Below, piece after piece: positions 1 to 6,885 of a stretch of 6,963 nucleotides of DNA. The stretch lies in contig DRQV01000205.1 in assembly GCA_011371325.1 (NCBI GenBank), forward strand, positions 1-6,963, in the 5' to 3' direction. The DNA comes from Thioploca sp. Its GTDB lineage: Bacteria > Pseudomonadota > Gammaproteobacteria > Beggiatoales > Beggiatoaceae. The notes under the pieces were generated by a model, which did not search any database, was not told the origin of the DNA, and worked only from the letters and a program-made list of their open reading frames with translations. A program made the position numbers and the translations under genes. Numbering within the stretch: the first letter of the stretch is position 1; the number at the start of each line of letters is the position of its first letter.

Positions 1-628
1 CAAAAGGTATAGGGTCTAAAGCTGATGTCCAGTTACGAACGAAAACTCTATAATTACCATCTGGTTGAGCATTTGGAAGTGCAATGTCTTCGCCTGCAGA
101 TGTACTTTGACTGTTATCTACTATAAATGTATCTGCATCTGTTACTACAAAATCTAGATCGTTATTAGCTGCATCTGGCCATGCTAATATCAATTGAAGT
201 TCGTCAGCATTAACAGGAGGCGCTTCTGGTGCAACTACCACTCTAGCCGCATTCTTTGATCCATCTATAACACCAACTTCTGTTCCAATCACTGTAACTC
301 TATCAATTACTAAATCATAAATAGTACCTAGTTCTGAAACATCTAAAGGTATCTGAGCAGCTTGACCACCAGAAAATGTTTGCGATGCTCCAACACCATT
401 AATTGTGTATTCTATTAAAAAATTACCACTAAAATTTGAAGGACTTACAGCAATAGGTAAATTAAATGCTGTTGCACTCGGATCTACAATAAGTTGGGAT
501 TCATTAAATGAAACTGTTTTTGGTTCTGTATCAATAAAGTCAACAACAGCGGAGTTGTCATCTTCACAAGATGTAAATGCTAAACTTATGGTTAGCATTA
601 CGAAAAATATTTTAACTATTTTTTTCAT
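1..628 (-). CDS. Surface-type lipoprotein, partial (C-terminus beyond window)
   Basis: This gene runs off the left edge; 209 codons are visible without a stop. It starts at the ATG at 628, where a lipoprotein signal peptide begins: MKK, a hydrophobic stretch to about residue 18, then the lipobox FTSC with Cys21 as the predicted lipidation site. Residues 22-24 are EDD; acidic residues just after the cysteine resemble the surface-export signal described for Bacteroidota lipoproteins. The rest is beta-rich, with a linker near residues 132-142 (APEAPP). A segment from about residue 145 (LQLILAWPDAANNDLDFVV, later PDGNYRVFVRNW) recalls secreted beta-sandwich domains with the pattern LxW...DLDxxV, but I cannot assign a family. 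It begins 21 bp after the stop of the TonB-dependent receptor gene, so the two are probably cotranscribed and the protein likely works with that receptor at the outer membrane. It is not SusD-like: the visible part lacks the helical TPR character. Lipoprotein call is firm; function unknown. Confidence 0.85.
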   Translation of the reverse strand, partial: MKKIVKIFFVMLTISLAFTSCEDDNSAVVDFIDTEPKTVSFNESQLIVDPSATAFNLPIAVSPSNFSGNFLIEYTINGVGASQTFSGGQAAQIPLDVSELGTIYDLVIDRVTVIGTEVGVIDGSKNAARVVVAPEAPPVNADELQLILAWPDAANNDLDFVVTDADTFIVDNSQSTSAGEDIALPNAQPDGNYRVFVRNWTSALDPIPF

Positions 629-649
629 TGATTTATATTTTATATGTTT

Positions 650-3622
650 TTATTTTAAAGTAAAGCTAAGTCTCGCAAATACAAAACGTCCATTTGTACC
701 AAATTGCTGAGAACGTCTAGAGTAAATAAATCTTCCTGATGATCTAAATGCTGGGTCATTAGCATCTGGATAAACATCTAACAGGTTATTCGCTCCTACA
801 GTTAATTTAGTATTTTCATCTAGGTTATAACCAAAACTCAAATCAGTAACTATTTTACCTGCATAATTCAAATCATAAAGTCTATTGATAGTATAGTCAC
901 CTGAATTTACTTGAATTTGTGAAATATTACGTGAGTTTGCTGTTGTTTCAGTAGCAGTAAGAAATCCGCTAGCAACATTATTTGTCGCTTCTGTCACTTC
1001 TCCAAAATATGAATTACGTAAAAAGATATTCCATTTATCTCCAATTTTTATATTGTGAGATAAATTACCTTTAACTCTTGGCACCGCAGACTCTAGATAA
1101 ACTCTACTTGTTGGGTCGAAAAATCTTTCTGTTAAACCTGCATTAGCAATGGCTCTTGGTACATTAACTTTTTGAATTTCTGTATCAGAAATGGTAAATG
1201 CTAAGGTACTAGAAATAGATACTTTATCACTTACGTCTGCGTTATGATTTACAACAACATCAACACCTTTTGTCTCTGTATCAACTGCATTGGCGAAAAA
1301 TCCAACTCTCTCAGCATTTGCTTGCGCAAATAAGGCCTCTAATTCTGGATTACCATCAGCTGTAAATTGCCCAGTTTCAATAACTCTATCATCTATATCT
1401 AAAATATAGCCATCGACAGTGATTTTTAAATTTGCACTAGGTACTTTGGCAGTAAAACCAAACGTAGCCCCAAATGAAGTTTCTTCTTTTAATTTATTAA
1501 TCCCTAAAATTCTTGCTATTCTTGAGGTATTTGGAAATACTCCTACTTCAAATGGGTCACCATCAATAAATAATGTAGATGTTGAATTAAAATGTATTTG
1601 GTGTAACGATGGAGCGCGGAAACCTGTTTGTAATCCACCACGTATATTAAAATTCTCACCTACTTTTAATCTTGTAGAAATTTTACCATTTACGGTTTCT
1701 CCAAAATCAGAATAATTTTCATATCGAACAGCTCCTGTTAATAAAAATGCTTCAGTAATATCTGCTTCAATATCTAAATACCCTGCAATAGAGTTTCTAT
1801 ATTCATTTAATTCATTATCAGGTCTAAACCCTGGAAATACTTGAATACCTCCTGGTCTAGATCTTCCAAAAAAGTCAGTTGGTACGATAGAATTTGGGTC
1901 TGTAGGGTCATGTACATTACCTAACGTATTGTATTGTGCATATGATTCTTCGCTACCTGCTACAATTTCATAATTTTCTAGTCTAAATTCTGCACCAAAT
2001 GCAATGTTTAATCCTTCCATTTGATCTTCAAAGAATCTACTCACATCAAAATTAATAGTATTCTCGGTATATGCAAAACCTCCAGCATTGGCTTGAAATG
2101 GTGAAGCATTTCCTAAAGAAGCATTTAGAGAGTTTTGAATATTAAAATTAAAGGAGTTTGTACCCCAAGTATTACTAAAATCAACATCCCAATCACCTAG
2201 TTTACCTCTAATGCCTACTGCCAATGATTTATCAATAATATTTGAATGAATTTGTGGCAAAAAACCATTTGGATATGCTGGTGTATAAGTTCTGTTTTGA
2301 TTAGGCAATCTATAGAAACCTGTAGCATTACCTCCTCTAAACCCTACGCCACCAAAAGCATAAATCTCTGTATCTTCACTTACAGGAATACTCATATTGG
2401 CAAAGAATTGTGCATTTCTCAATTCAGATTGACCTACATTCATGTTAAAATCACTTCTCTTTAATCCTCTTGCAGCCAATTCTGCATCTGTTACATCAAC
2501 GTTTAAAATTGATCGTAAATCTGCAATAGATGTTGCAGCGGCAATATCGGTTTGTAATTGAGGTGAAAAATGACTTACATTGGCACCTAAAAATTGTATT
2601 TGTGCAAATGATAAATCTTCAAAGTTGGTACCTCCTACTCTTGCTACATTTTCAATAGCATTATAAGCATTAAAGATGGAACCTTCCCACTCTAACATTC
2701 TATTAGTTCTTCCTCTAAAATCAAAAGAACCTGTAAAGTTAATATACCCACCTTTTTCGCCAATAGGTAGACCATAATTTAAGGCAACTCCTAATCTTTC
2801 TCCATCAGTTTTATTATCACTTAATCCTGTTACGTCATCTTCTACATTTGTTAGGTTAGTACCTGCATTCAATATTACTGACAAATCTGTACTTTTCTTT
2901 AAGACAATGTTAATAACTCCTGCAATGGCATCAGAGCCATATTGGGCGGCTGCACCATCTCGTAAAATTTCTATCCTATCAATTGCATGTGAAGGAATTG
3001 CATTCATATCAGTTCCGACAGAACCTCTACCAAATGTTCCATTTACATTTATTAAAGAACTTTTATGGCGTCTTTTACCATTAATTAATACGAGAACTTG
3101 GTCTGGCCCTAGTCCTCTTAATGAAGCAGGATCAATATGGTCAGTACCATCAGAAATAGTTTGTGTATTTGAAGTAAAAGAGGGAGCAGCATAATTTAGA
3201 ATAGCATTGACTGATATTTGGGGTGCTGAGGCTGTCAATTCTTTTACATCTAATATATCTACCGGAACAGGTGTATCAACAGCCGTTCTATTTTTGTTTC
3301 TAGAACCGATAACCACAACCTCATCAAGTGCAACACCCGATTTCAAGGTAACATTAACGGTTGCAGAACCGTCCATCGTTATTTCTTGTGATTCAAACCC
3401 TACAAAGGTAAATACCAATACATCTCCTTTATTTACTTGGAGCTTGTATTTTCCATCAAAATCGGTTGATGTTCCTGTCGTTGTTCCTTTAACAACTACC
3501 GAAACTCCCGGTAAAGGTTGGTTGCTATTATCACTAACAGTTCCGCTGACCTCATAAGACTGTGCAAATGCGGAAACTGACAACAATAATACTACTACTA
3601 AAGAGTAAATTTTTGTTTTCAT
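650..3622 (-). CDS. TonB-dependent outer-membrane receptor with carboxypeptidase-regulatory-like N-terminal domain
   Basis: This is a complete 990-residue TonB-dependent transporter, which would import an unknown ligand across the outer membrane using TonB-ExbBD energy. Residues 1-20 are a signal peptide (cleavage after AFA, before QSYEV). Residues about 23-95 form the carboxypeptidase-regulatory-like beta-sandwich common in Bacteroidota receptors (VSGTVSD, LPGVSVVVKGT, DFDGKYKL). DEVVVIGSR at 100-108 is the usual TonB-box-like stretch. The plug spans about 112-241 and includes LRGLGPDQVLVLINGKRRH and RIEILRDGAAAQYGSDAIAG. The remainder is a 22-strand-type barrel ending in the amphipathic strand RFVFARLSFTLK. 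The plug resembles that of general iron-complex or small-molecule receptors more than classic SusC, and no susD follows. Instead a lipoprotein gene starts 21 bp downstream. The start is the first Met of the signal peptide. The 120-bp gap to lgt suggests its own promoter. Substrate cannot be inferred from sequence. Confidence 0.95.
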   Translation of the reverse strand: MKTKIYSLVVVLLLSVSAFAQSYEVSGTVSDNSNQPLPGVSVVVKGTTTGTSTDFDGKYKLQVNKGDVLVFTFVGFESQEITMDGSATVNVTLKSGVALDEVVVIGSRNKNRTAVDTPVPVDILDVKELTASAPQISVNAILNYAAPSFTSNTQTISDGTDHIDPASLRGLGPDQVLVLINGKRRHKSSLINVNGTFGRGSVGTDMNAIPSHAIDRIEILRDGAAAQYGSDAIAGVINIVLKKSTDLSVILNAGTNLTNVEDDVTGLSDNKTDGERLGVALNYGLPIGEKGGYINFTGSFDFRGRTNRMLEWEGSIFNAYNAIENVARVGGTNFEDLSFAQIQFLGANVSHFSPQLQTDIAAATSIADLRSILNVDVTDAELAARGLKRSDFNMNVGQSELRNAQFFANMSIPVSEDTEIYAFGGVGFRGGNATGFYRLPNQNRTYTPAYPNGFLPQIHSNIIDKSLAVGIRGKLGDWDVDFSNTWGTNSFNFNIQNSLNASLGNASPFQANAGGFAYTENTINFDVSRFFEDQMEGLNIAFGAEFRLENYEIVAGSEESYAQYNTLGNVHDPTDPNSIVPTDFFGRSRPGGIQVFPGFRPDNELNEYRNSIAGYLDIEADITEAFLLTGAVRYENYSDFGETVNGKISTRLKVGENFNIRGGLQTGFRAPSLHQIHFNSTSTLFIDGDPFEVGVFPNTSRIARILGINKLKEETSFGATFGFTAKVPSANLKITVDGYILDIDDRVIETGQFTADGNPELEALFAQANAERVGFFANAVDTETKGVDVVVNHNADVSDKVSISSTLAFTISDTEIQKVNVPRAIANAGLTERFFDPTSRVYLESAVPRVKGNLSHNIKIGDKWNIFLRNSYFGEVTEATNNVASGFLTATETTANSRNISQIQVNSGDYTINRLYDLNYAGKIVTDLSFGYNLDENTKLTVGANNLLDVYPDANDPAFRSSGRFIYSRRSQQFGTNGRFVFARLSFTLK

Positions 3623-3660
3623 AAATGTTTAGTTTTAAATTAGTTATTATTTTGAAAAAG

Positions 3661-3668
3661 CGAATATA
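3661..3668 (-). promoter_or_regulatory. Possible Bacteroidota -7 element for the receptor gene
   Basis: Read on the minus strand this is TATATTCG, one mismatch from the Bacteroidota -7 consensus TAnnTTTG. It lies 38 bp upstream of the receptor ATG, giving a plausible short leader. No convincing -33 TTTG is seen at the usual spacing, so this is tentative. Confidence 0.3.
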
Positions 3669-3742
3669 ATCATTAAATTTTTATTTTGTTAATAAATCAA
3701 CAATAAAAACCTTATAAATTACACTATTCTCAAAGATTTACA

Positions 3743-4648
3743 CTAATGCTTCCTAAACATAAAATAAAAGCCTACCAAAACAAGGGGAATGCTTAATAAT
3801 TGACCTGTATTTAAATTAACATCAAACCAAGTTTCTATACCACCTTGCCACTCTTTATAAAACTCAATGATAAATCGTATAGACCATAGCATTACCATAA
3901 AAACTCCGAAAAGATAGCCGAACTGTTGTTTTTTGTCTGTTTTCCAATAGATATACCATAAAACTAAAAAGGTTACTAAATAGCCAACCGCCTCATAAAT
4001 TTGAGTTGGATACCTATTAGGCACTCCCATAAGTGTTTCTTTAAACCGCGAACTATTAGCAATTAAATCATAGGCTCTATTTACACTTTTAGCACCTGTT
4101 ATACGCATGGCATCATATCCGCTAATATCATTTCTAATGAATTTAAAGCCAAAATCGGTATTGGTTTTACTTCCTACGATTTCTGAATTGAATAAATTAC
4201 CTAACCTGACAAATACAGTTCCTGGTGCTGAAACAACTGCCATACGGTCGAGTGTCCATAATAATGGTTTTTTTACAACTCGTCTACTATAGATATACGT
4301 TGCTATAATCATACCTATAATAGCACCATGACTTGCCAAGCCTCTATAACCGGTATATTCGAAAGGGTGTAATTTAAACGGTAAAAAAACTTCTGCTATG
4401 GTGTAGTCTTCTTCATAAAATAAATAGTGCCCCATTCTTGCCCCAATTAACATGGCTATGACTATATACATAAACAGCGGATCGAGTTTGTCTAATGAAA
4501 TTTTATCTTTTTGATAGATTTTTTTCATAAGTTGTAAGCCTATCACATAAGCCAAGACATACATTAAACTGTAATATTTAACAGGAAAATTACCTATTTT
4601 AAATACGTCTGGGTTGAAATTCCAGTCTATAGAAAGTAAAATATTCAT
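3743..4648 (-). CDS. lgt: Prolipoprotein diacylglyceryl transferase
   Basis: Lgt is an inner-membrane enzyme that moves a diacylglyceryl group from phosphatidylglycerol to the lipobox cysteine of prolipoproteins, the first step of lipoprotein maturation. The 301-residue product is complete and polytopic. Family landmarks are visible: GARMGHYLFY at 69-78, GLASHGAIIGM at 103-113 with the catalytically important His107, the signature VRLGNLFNSEIVG at 147-159 (Arg148, Asn154, Glu156), YPTQIYEA at 213-220, RFIIEFYKEWQ at 258-268 and TGQLLSIPLVLVG at 281-293. A polar stretch at about 160-210, between the signature and YPTQIYE, is longer than in E. coli Lgt; I believe such enlargement is usual in Bacteroidota. 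The gene lies 44 bp after yidD in the same direction, so the two probably form an operon. The neighbouring partial lipoprotein is a predicted substrate. The start at 4648 gives the expected short periplasmic N-terminus (DWNFNPDVFKIGNFPVKYYS). Confidence 0.97.
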   Translation of the reverse strand: MNILLSIDWNFNPDVFKIGNFPVKYYSLMYVLAYVIGLQLMKKIYQKDKISLDKLDPLFMYIVIAMLIGARMGHYLFYEEDYTIAEVFLPFKLHPFEYTGYRGLASHGAIIGMIIATYIYSRRVVKKPLLWTLDRMAVVSAPGTVFVRLGNLFNSEIVGSKTNTDFGFKFIRNDISGYDAMRITGAKSVNRAYDLIANSSRFKETLMGVPNRYPTQIYEAVGYLVTFLVLWYIYWKTDKKQQFGYLFGVFMVMLWSIRFIIEFYKEWQGGIETWFDVNLNTGQLLSIPLVLVGFYFMFRKH

Positions 4649-4666
4649 ATTCTAGATTTGAGATTG

Positions 4667-4674
4667 TAAATATA
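4667..4674 (-). promoter_or_regulatory. Weak -7-like element upstream of lgt
   Basis: The minus strand reads TATATTTA, matching TAnnTTTG except for the last base, 18 bp before the lgt ATG. The surroundings are very AT-rich, so chance matches are likely, and no -33 TTTG is present. If real it would let lgt be transcribed apart from yidD. Confidence 0.15.
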
Positions 4675-4692
4675 TATTTAATTGTTTATATA

Positions 4693-4971
4693 TTAATTGT
4701 TGATTTGTTGATTTGTTGATTTGTTGATTTGTTCTTTTTTAGAATTATTATCTGGTACAGGGTCATATCCTTTACCTCCCCAAGGATGGCAACTAAAAAT
4801 TCTTTTTATAGCCAACCAGCCTCCTTTAAACAACCCGTGTTTTTGCAAGGCTTCTATGGTATAATGTGAACAGGTTGGTGAATACCTACAACTCGATGGC
4901 GTATAGGGTGAAATAGCCGCTTGGTAAAACTTAACGAGTAAAATAAATGGGTATGTAACTATTTGCTTAAT
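4693..4971 (-). CDS. yidD: YidD membrane protein insertion efficiency factor, apparent ATT start
   Basis: YidD is a small membrane-associated protein that aids YidC-dependent insertion of inner-membrane proteins. The frame encodes 92 residues, within the usual family size. After a hydrophobic amphipathic N-terminus (KQIVTYPFILLVKFYQAAIS) come the family hallmarks: PSSCRYSPTCSHYTIEAL at 25-42 with Cys28 and Cys34, HGLFKGGWLAIKRIFSCHPW at 45-64 with Cys61, then GGKGYDPVP at 65-73. The odd feature is the start. An in-frame TAA lies at 4975-4977, and no ATG, GTG, TTG or CTG occurs in frame before Leu42 (a TTG codon well inside the conserved core). The best candidate is ATT at 4969-4971, which falls where family members normally begin. 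No ATG, GTG or TTG in any minus-strand frame is found between 4971 and 5045. The last dozen residues (QINKSTNQQINN) are encoded by an 8-bp tandem repeat. The gene precedes lgt by 44 bp. Identity is secure; the exact start is inferred. Confidence 0.9.
   Translation of the reverse strand: MKQIVTYPFILLVKFYQAAISPYTPSSCRYSPTCSHYTIEALQKHGLFKGGWLAIKRIFSCHPWGGKGYDPVPDNNSKKEQINKSTNQQINN
4694..4733. repeat. 8-bp tandem repeat forming the 3' end of yidD
   Basis: Four perfect copies of GATTTGTT (+ strand) occupy 4702-4733, and a degenerate fifth copy (TAATTGTT) sits at 4694-4701. On the minus strand the unit is AACAAATC, and it codes for the C-terminal tail of YidD. Because 8 is not a multiple of 3, the unit is read in successive frames, and gain or loss of one unit changes the frame, the stop used and the distance to lgt. 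Confidence 0.95.
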
Positions 4972-5024
4972 GGTTTAATTATTTAATGGTGGATTTGTTT
5001 AATGGTTTATTTGTTTGGTTCTAC
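4961..5024. repeat. Degenerate 16-bp tandem array at the 5' end of yidD
   Basis: Copies with the pattern ATTTGTTTAATGGTTT (+ strand) begin at 4961, 4977, 4993 and 5009. The copies at 4961 and 4993 differ at one base in 16. The one at 4977 is diverged, keeping TTAATGGT, and the one at 5009 matches only in its first half. A further TTAATGGG appears at 5032-5039. The half-unit ATTTGTTT is close to the rotated 8-bp unit ATTTGTTG of the array at the other end of yidD, so the arrays may share an origin. The probable ATT start codon of yidD lies inside the first copy. Confidence 0.8.
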
Positions 5025-5042
5025 TGTTATTTTAATGGGTAA

Positions 5043-5141
5043 TGTCATTACGACAGAACGGCCTTAGGTGTGATGAGGAATCTCAAAACCTTTATTTTAA
5101 GAGATTTCTCGTCGTTCGTTCCTCTCTCTGTCGAAATGACA
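5043..5141. repeat. 99-bp imperfect palindromic element (REP/MITE-like), complete copy
   Basis: The ends are a 15-bp inverted repeat with one mismatch: TGTCATTACGACAGA at 5043-5057 and TCTGTCGAAATGACA at 5127-5141. Inside, GAGGAATCTCAAAA and TTTTAAGAGATTTCTC form a second inverted repeat around an AT-rich loop, so nearly the whole element can fold into one long hairpin. No coding capacity is seen. It lies 55 bp past the cysS stop, where the transcript hairpin could act as a terminator or 3'-end stabiliser, although no U-tract follows. A related copy in opposite orientation lies at 6886-6963. Similar GTCATT...GAATCTC repeats are, to my knowledge, common between genes in Flavobacteriia. Confidence 0.85.
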
Positions 5142-5195
5142 GAACTGTGTATTTTCATTTTTTCCAACTAAATTCGTGGTAGAACCCTATTTTTA

Positions 5196-6674
5196 TTAAT
5201 TTACAGAAAATGTGGTGCCGTCTTTACCATCTTTTAACTGAATACCCTTTTCGAGTAGTTCATCTCTAATCTTATCAGACAATGCCCAGTCTTTATTTTC
5301 TCTGGCTTCGTTTCTCATTTTTATAAGCATCTCTATAACGGTTGCTAATTTATCGGTGGTATCTTCTGATATAATATCTACCAAGCCTAACACATCAAAA
5401 ACAAATGCTTTTATAGTTGTTTTAAATACTTCTAAATCTTCTGCATTTAATGACTCTTTACCTTCTTTTAGTAAATTAATATACTTAACACCTTCAAATA
5501 GGTTTGCTATTAAAATGGGACTGTTAAAATCATCATTCATAGCGTCATAACAGCTTTTTAGCCAATCATTAATTGGTAGTGTTGATGATTTTGAAGCTGA
5601 TAAACTATCTAGCTGATGTACTGCATTCATCAAACGATAGTAGCCTTTTTCGGAAGCCAATAAGGCATCATCAGAAAAATCAAGGATGCTTCTGTAATTT
5701 GCTTGTAGCATAAAAAAGCGTACCACTGGTGCTACGTAAATCTTGCTCAAATGTTTATTGTCTCCAGTAAAAAAGTCATTAGGCAAAATATAATTGCCTG
5801 TCGATTTTGCCATTTTCTGACCGTTTAGGGTTAGCATATTGGTATGCATCCAATAATTTACCGGCATTTGGTGGTTAGAGGCATTTGCTTGTGCAATCTC
5901 ACATTCGTGATGCGGAAACTTTAAATCCATTCCACCTCCATGAATGTCAAATTGTTTTCCTAAATACTTAGTACTCATAGCGGTACATTCTAAATGCCAT
6001 CCTGGGAAGCCATCACTCCACGGTGAAGGCCAACGCATAATGTGTTCTGGTTGTGCTTTTTTCCAGAGGGCAAAATCTTGTGGATTTTTCTTTTCAGATT
6101 GTCCGTCAAGCTCACGAGTATTATGTATAGAGTCTTCTATATTTCTTCCGCTAAGAATACCATAGTGTTCATTTTCATTATACTTTAACACGTCAAAGTA
6201 TACCGATCCGTTTATTTCGTATGCTAATCCTTTTTCTAAAATCTCTTTAATAATTTCAATTTGTTCAATGATATGACCTGTAGCTGTAGGTTCTATACTA
6301 GGTGGTAAGAAATTAAAAGTATTCAATACATTATGAAAATCGACCGTATAGCGCTGCACTACTTCCATGGGCTCTATTTGCTCTAAACGTGCTTTTTTGG
6401 CAATTCTATCTTCACCTACATCGGCATCATTTTCTAAATGACCAGCATCAGTAATATTACGTACATAGCGTACCTTATAGCCCAAATGTTTAAAATACCT
6501 ATATATTAAATCAAAAGATAAAAAGGTTCGTACATTGCCCAAATGCACATTGCTATACACGGTTGGTCCACAAACATACATACCTATATAGCCTTCGATT
6601 AAGGGTTCAAATGCTTCTTTTTTATTAGAAAGCGAATTGTAAATTTTTAATTGATGCTGCTTGTATAACTCCAT
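5196..6674 (-). CDS. cysS: Cysteine--tRNA ligase
   Basis: This class I cytoplasmic aminoacyl-tRNA synthetase charges tRNA-Cys using ATP. The complete 492-residue product is somewhat longer than the 461 residues of the E. coli enzyme. The N-terminal catalytic domain carries CGPTVYSNVHLGNVRTF at 35-51, containing the HIGH-type motif HLGN at 44-47. The zinc ligands that give cysteine specificity are recognisable: Cys35, Cys230 in GWHLEC, and His255 and Glu259 in PHHECE. The KMSKS loop is KMAKS at 287-291, followed by TGN, a conservative change. The C-terminal part (from about 310) is the helical anticodon-side DALR-type region ending near ARENKDWALSDKIRDELLEKGIQLKDGKDGTTF, typical for the family. 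The ATG at 6674 gives the usual lead-in to the first strand (LKIYNSLSNKKEAFEP). The gene is flanked on both sides by inverted copies of one palindromic repeat. It probably has its own promoter in the upstream gap. Confidence 0.98.
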   Translation of the reverse strand: MELYKQHQLKIYNSLSNKKEAFEPLIEGYIGMYVCGPTVYSNVHLGNVRTFLSFDLIYRYFKHLGYKVRYVRNITDAGHLENDADVGEDRIAKKARLEQIEPMEVVQRYTVDFHNVLNTFNFLPPSIEPTATGHIIEQIEIIKEILEKGLAYEINGSVYFDVLKYNENEHYGILSGRNIEDSIHNTRELDGQSEKKNPQDFALWKKAQPEHIMRWPSPWSDGFPGWHLECTAMSTKYLGKQFDIHGGGMDLKFPHHECEIAQANASNHQMPVNYWMHTNMLTLNGQKMAKSTGNYILPNDFFTGDNKHLSKIYVAPVVRFFMLQANYRSILDFSDDALLASEKGYYRLMNAVHQLDSLSASKSSTLPINDWLKSCYDAMNDDFNSPILIANLFEGVKYINLLKEGKESLNAEDLEVFKTTIKAFVFDVLGLVDIISEDTTDKLATVIEMLIKMRNEARENKDWALSDKIRDELLEKGIQLKDGKDGTTFSVN

Positions 6675-6698
6675 GAATCGTTCATTTTTTTGAAGCTA

Positions 6699-6706
6699 TA
6701 AAGGTA
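6699..6706 (-). promoter_or_regulatory. Possible -7 promoter element for cysS
   Basis: The minus strand reads TACCTTTA, matching the Bacteroidota TAnnTTTG consensus at all fixed positions except the last base. It sits 24 bp upstream of the cysS ATG, giving a short leader. A TTTG-type -33 box is not clear at the usual distance. A second look-alike (TATCTTTA) is at 6744-6751. Confidence 0.35.
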
Positions 6707-6885
6707 ACAACAATTTATAAAGAAAAAAACCACGCTATTCAATTAAAGATACGAGACCGCTTTGCTGTTAGAAAAAAGAACAAAGGCTTGTTTTAGTCGG
6801 TTGATAGTCAGTTAAATTATAATTAACGTGAGTTCGACATATCAATAATTGTAAATTTCTTATAATCAGTTATTTAATATTAAAA

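Noticed and set aside
405..710. A plus-strand open frame across the lipoprotein start and receptor end
   Set aside because: It is antisense to two well-supported genes, resembles no family I know, and crosses the intergenic junction; a shadow frame.
3207..3557. A 116-codon plus-strand open frame within the receptor gene
   Set aside because: It is the antisense of the conserved N-terminal and plug-domain coding sequence; composition (Ser/Thr/Val-rich) is what that antisense gives.
3686..3703. Small hairpin (TTGTTAATAAATCAACAA) between the receptor and lgt as a terminator for lgt
   Set aside because: The stem is short, almost entirely A-T and not followed by a U-tract on either strand; too weak to call.
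4702..4733. Regular short repeats as a CRISPR array
   Set aside because: Units are only 8 bp with no spacers, and they lie in the yidD coding frame; a simple tandem repeat.
5802..5816. KMAKS in place of KMSKS in cysteinyl-tRNA synthetase as a sign of inactivation
   Set aside because: Both lysines and the flanking serine and TGN are kept, all zinc ligands and the HIGH-type motif are intact, and Ser-to-Ala here is tolerated in class I synthetases.
6744..6751. Second TAnnTTTG-like box (TATCTTTA on the minus strand) upstream of cysS
   Set aside because: It lacks a -33 partner at suitable distance and is further from the gene than the box at 6699-6706; noted only as an alternative.
6707..6885. 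Possible small gene or RNA upstream of cysS
   Set aside because: I see no open frame with a recognisable product, no tRNA-like fold and no family RNA; it reads as ordinary AT-rich spacer.
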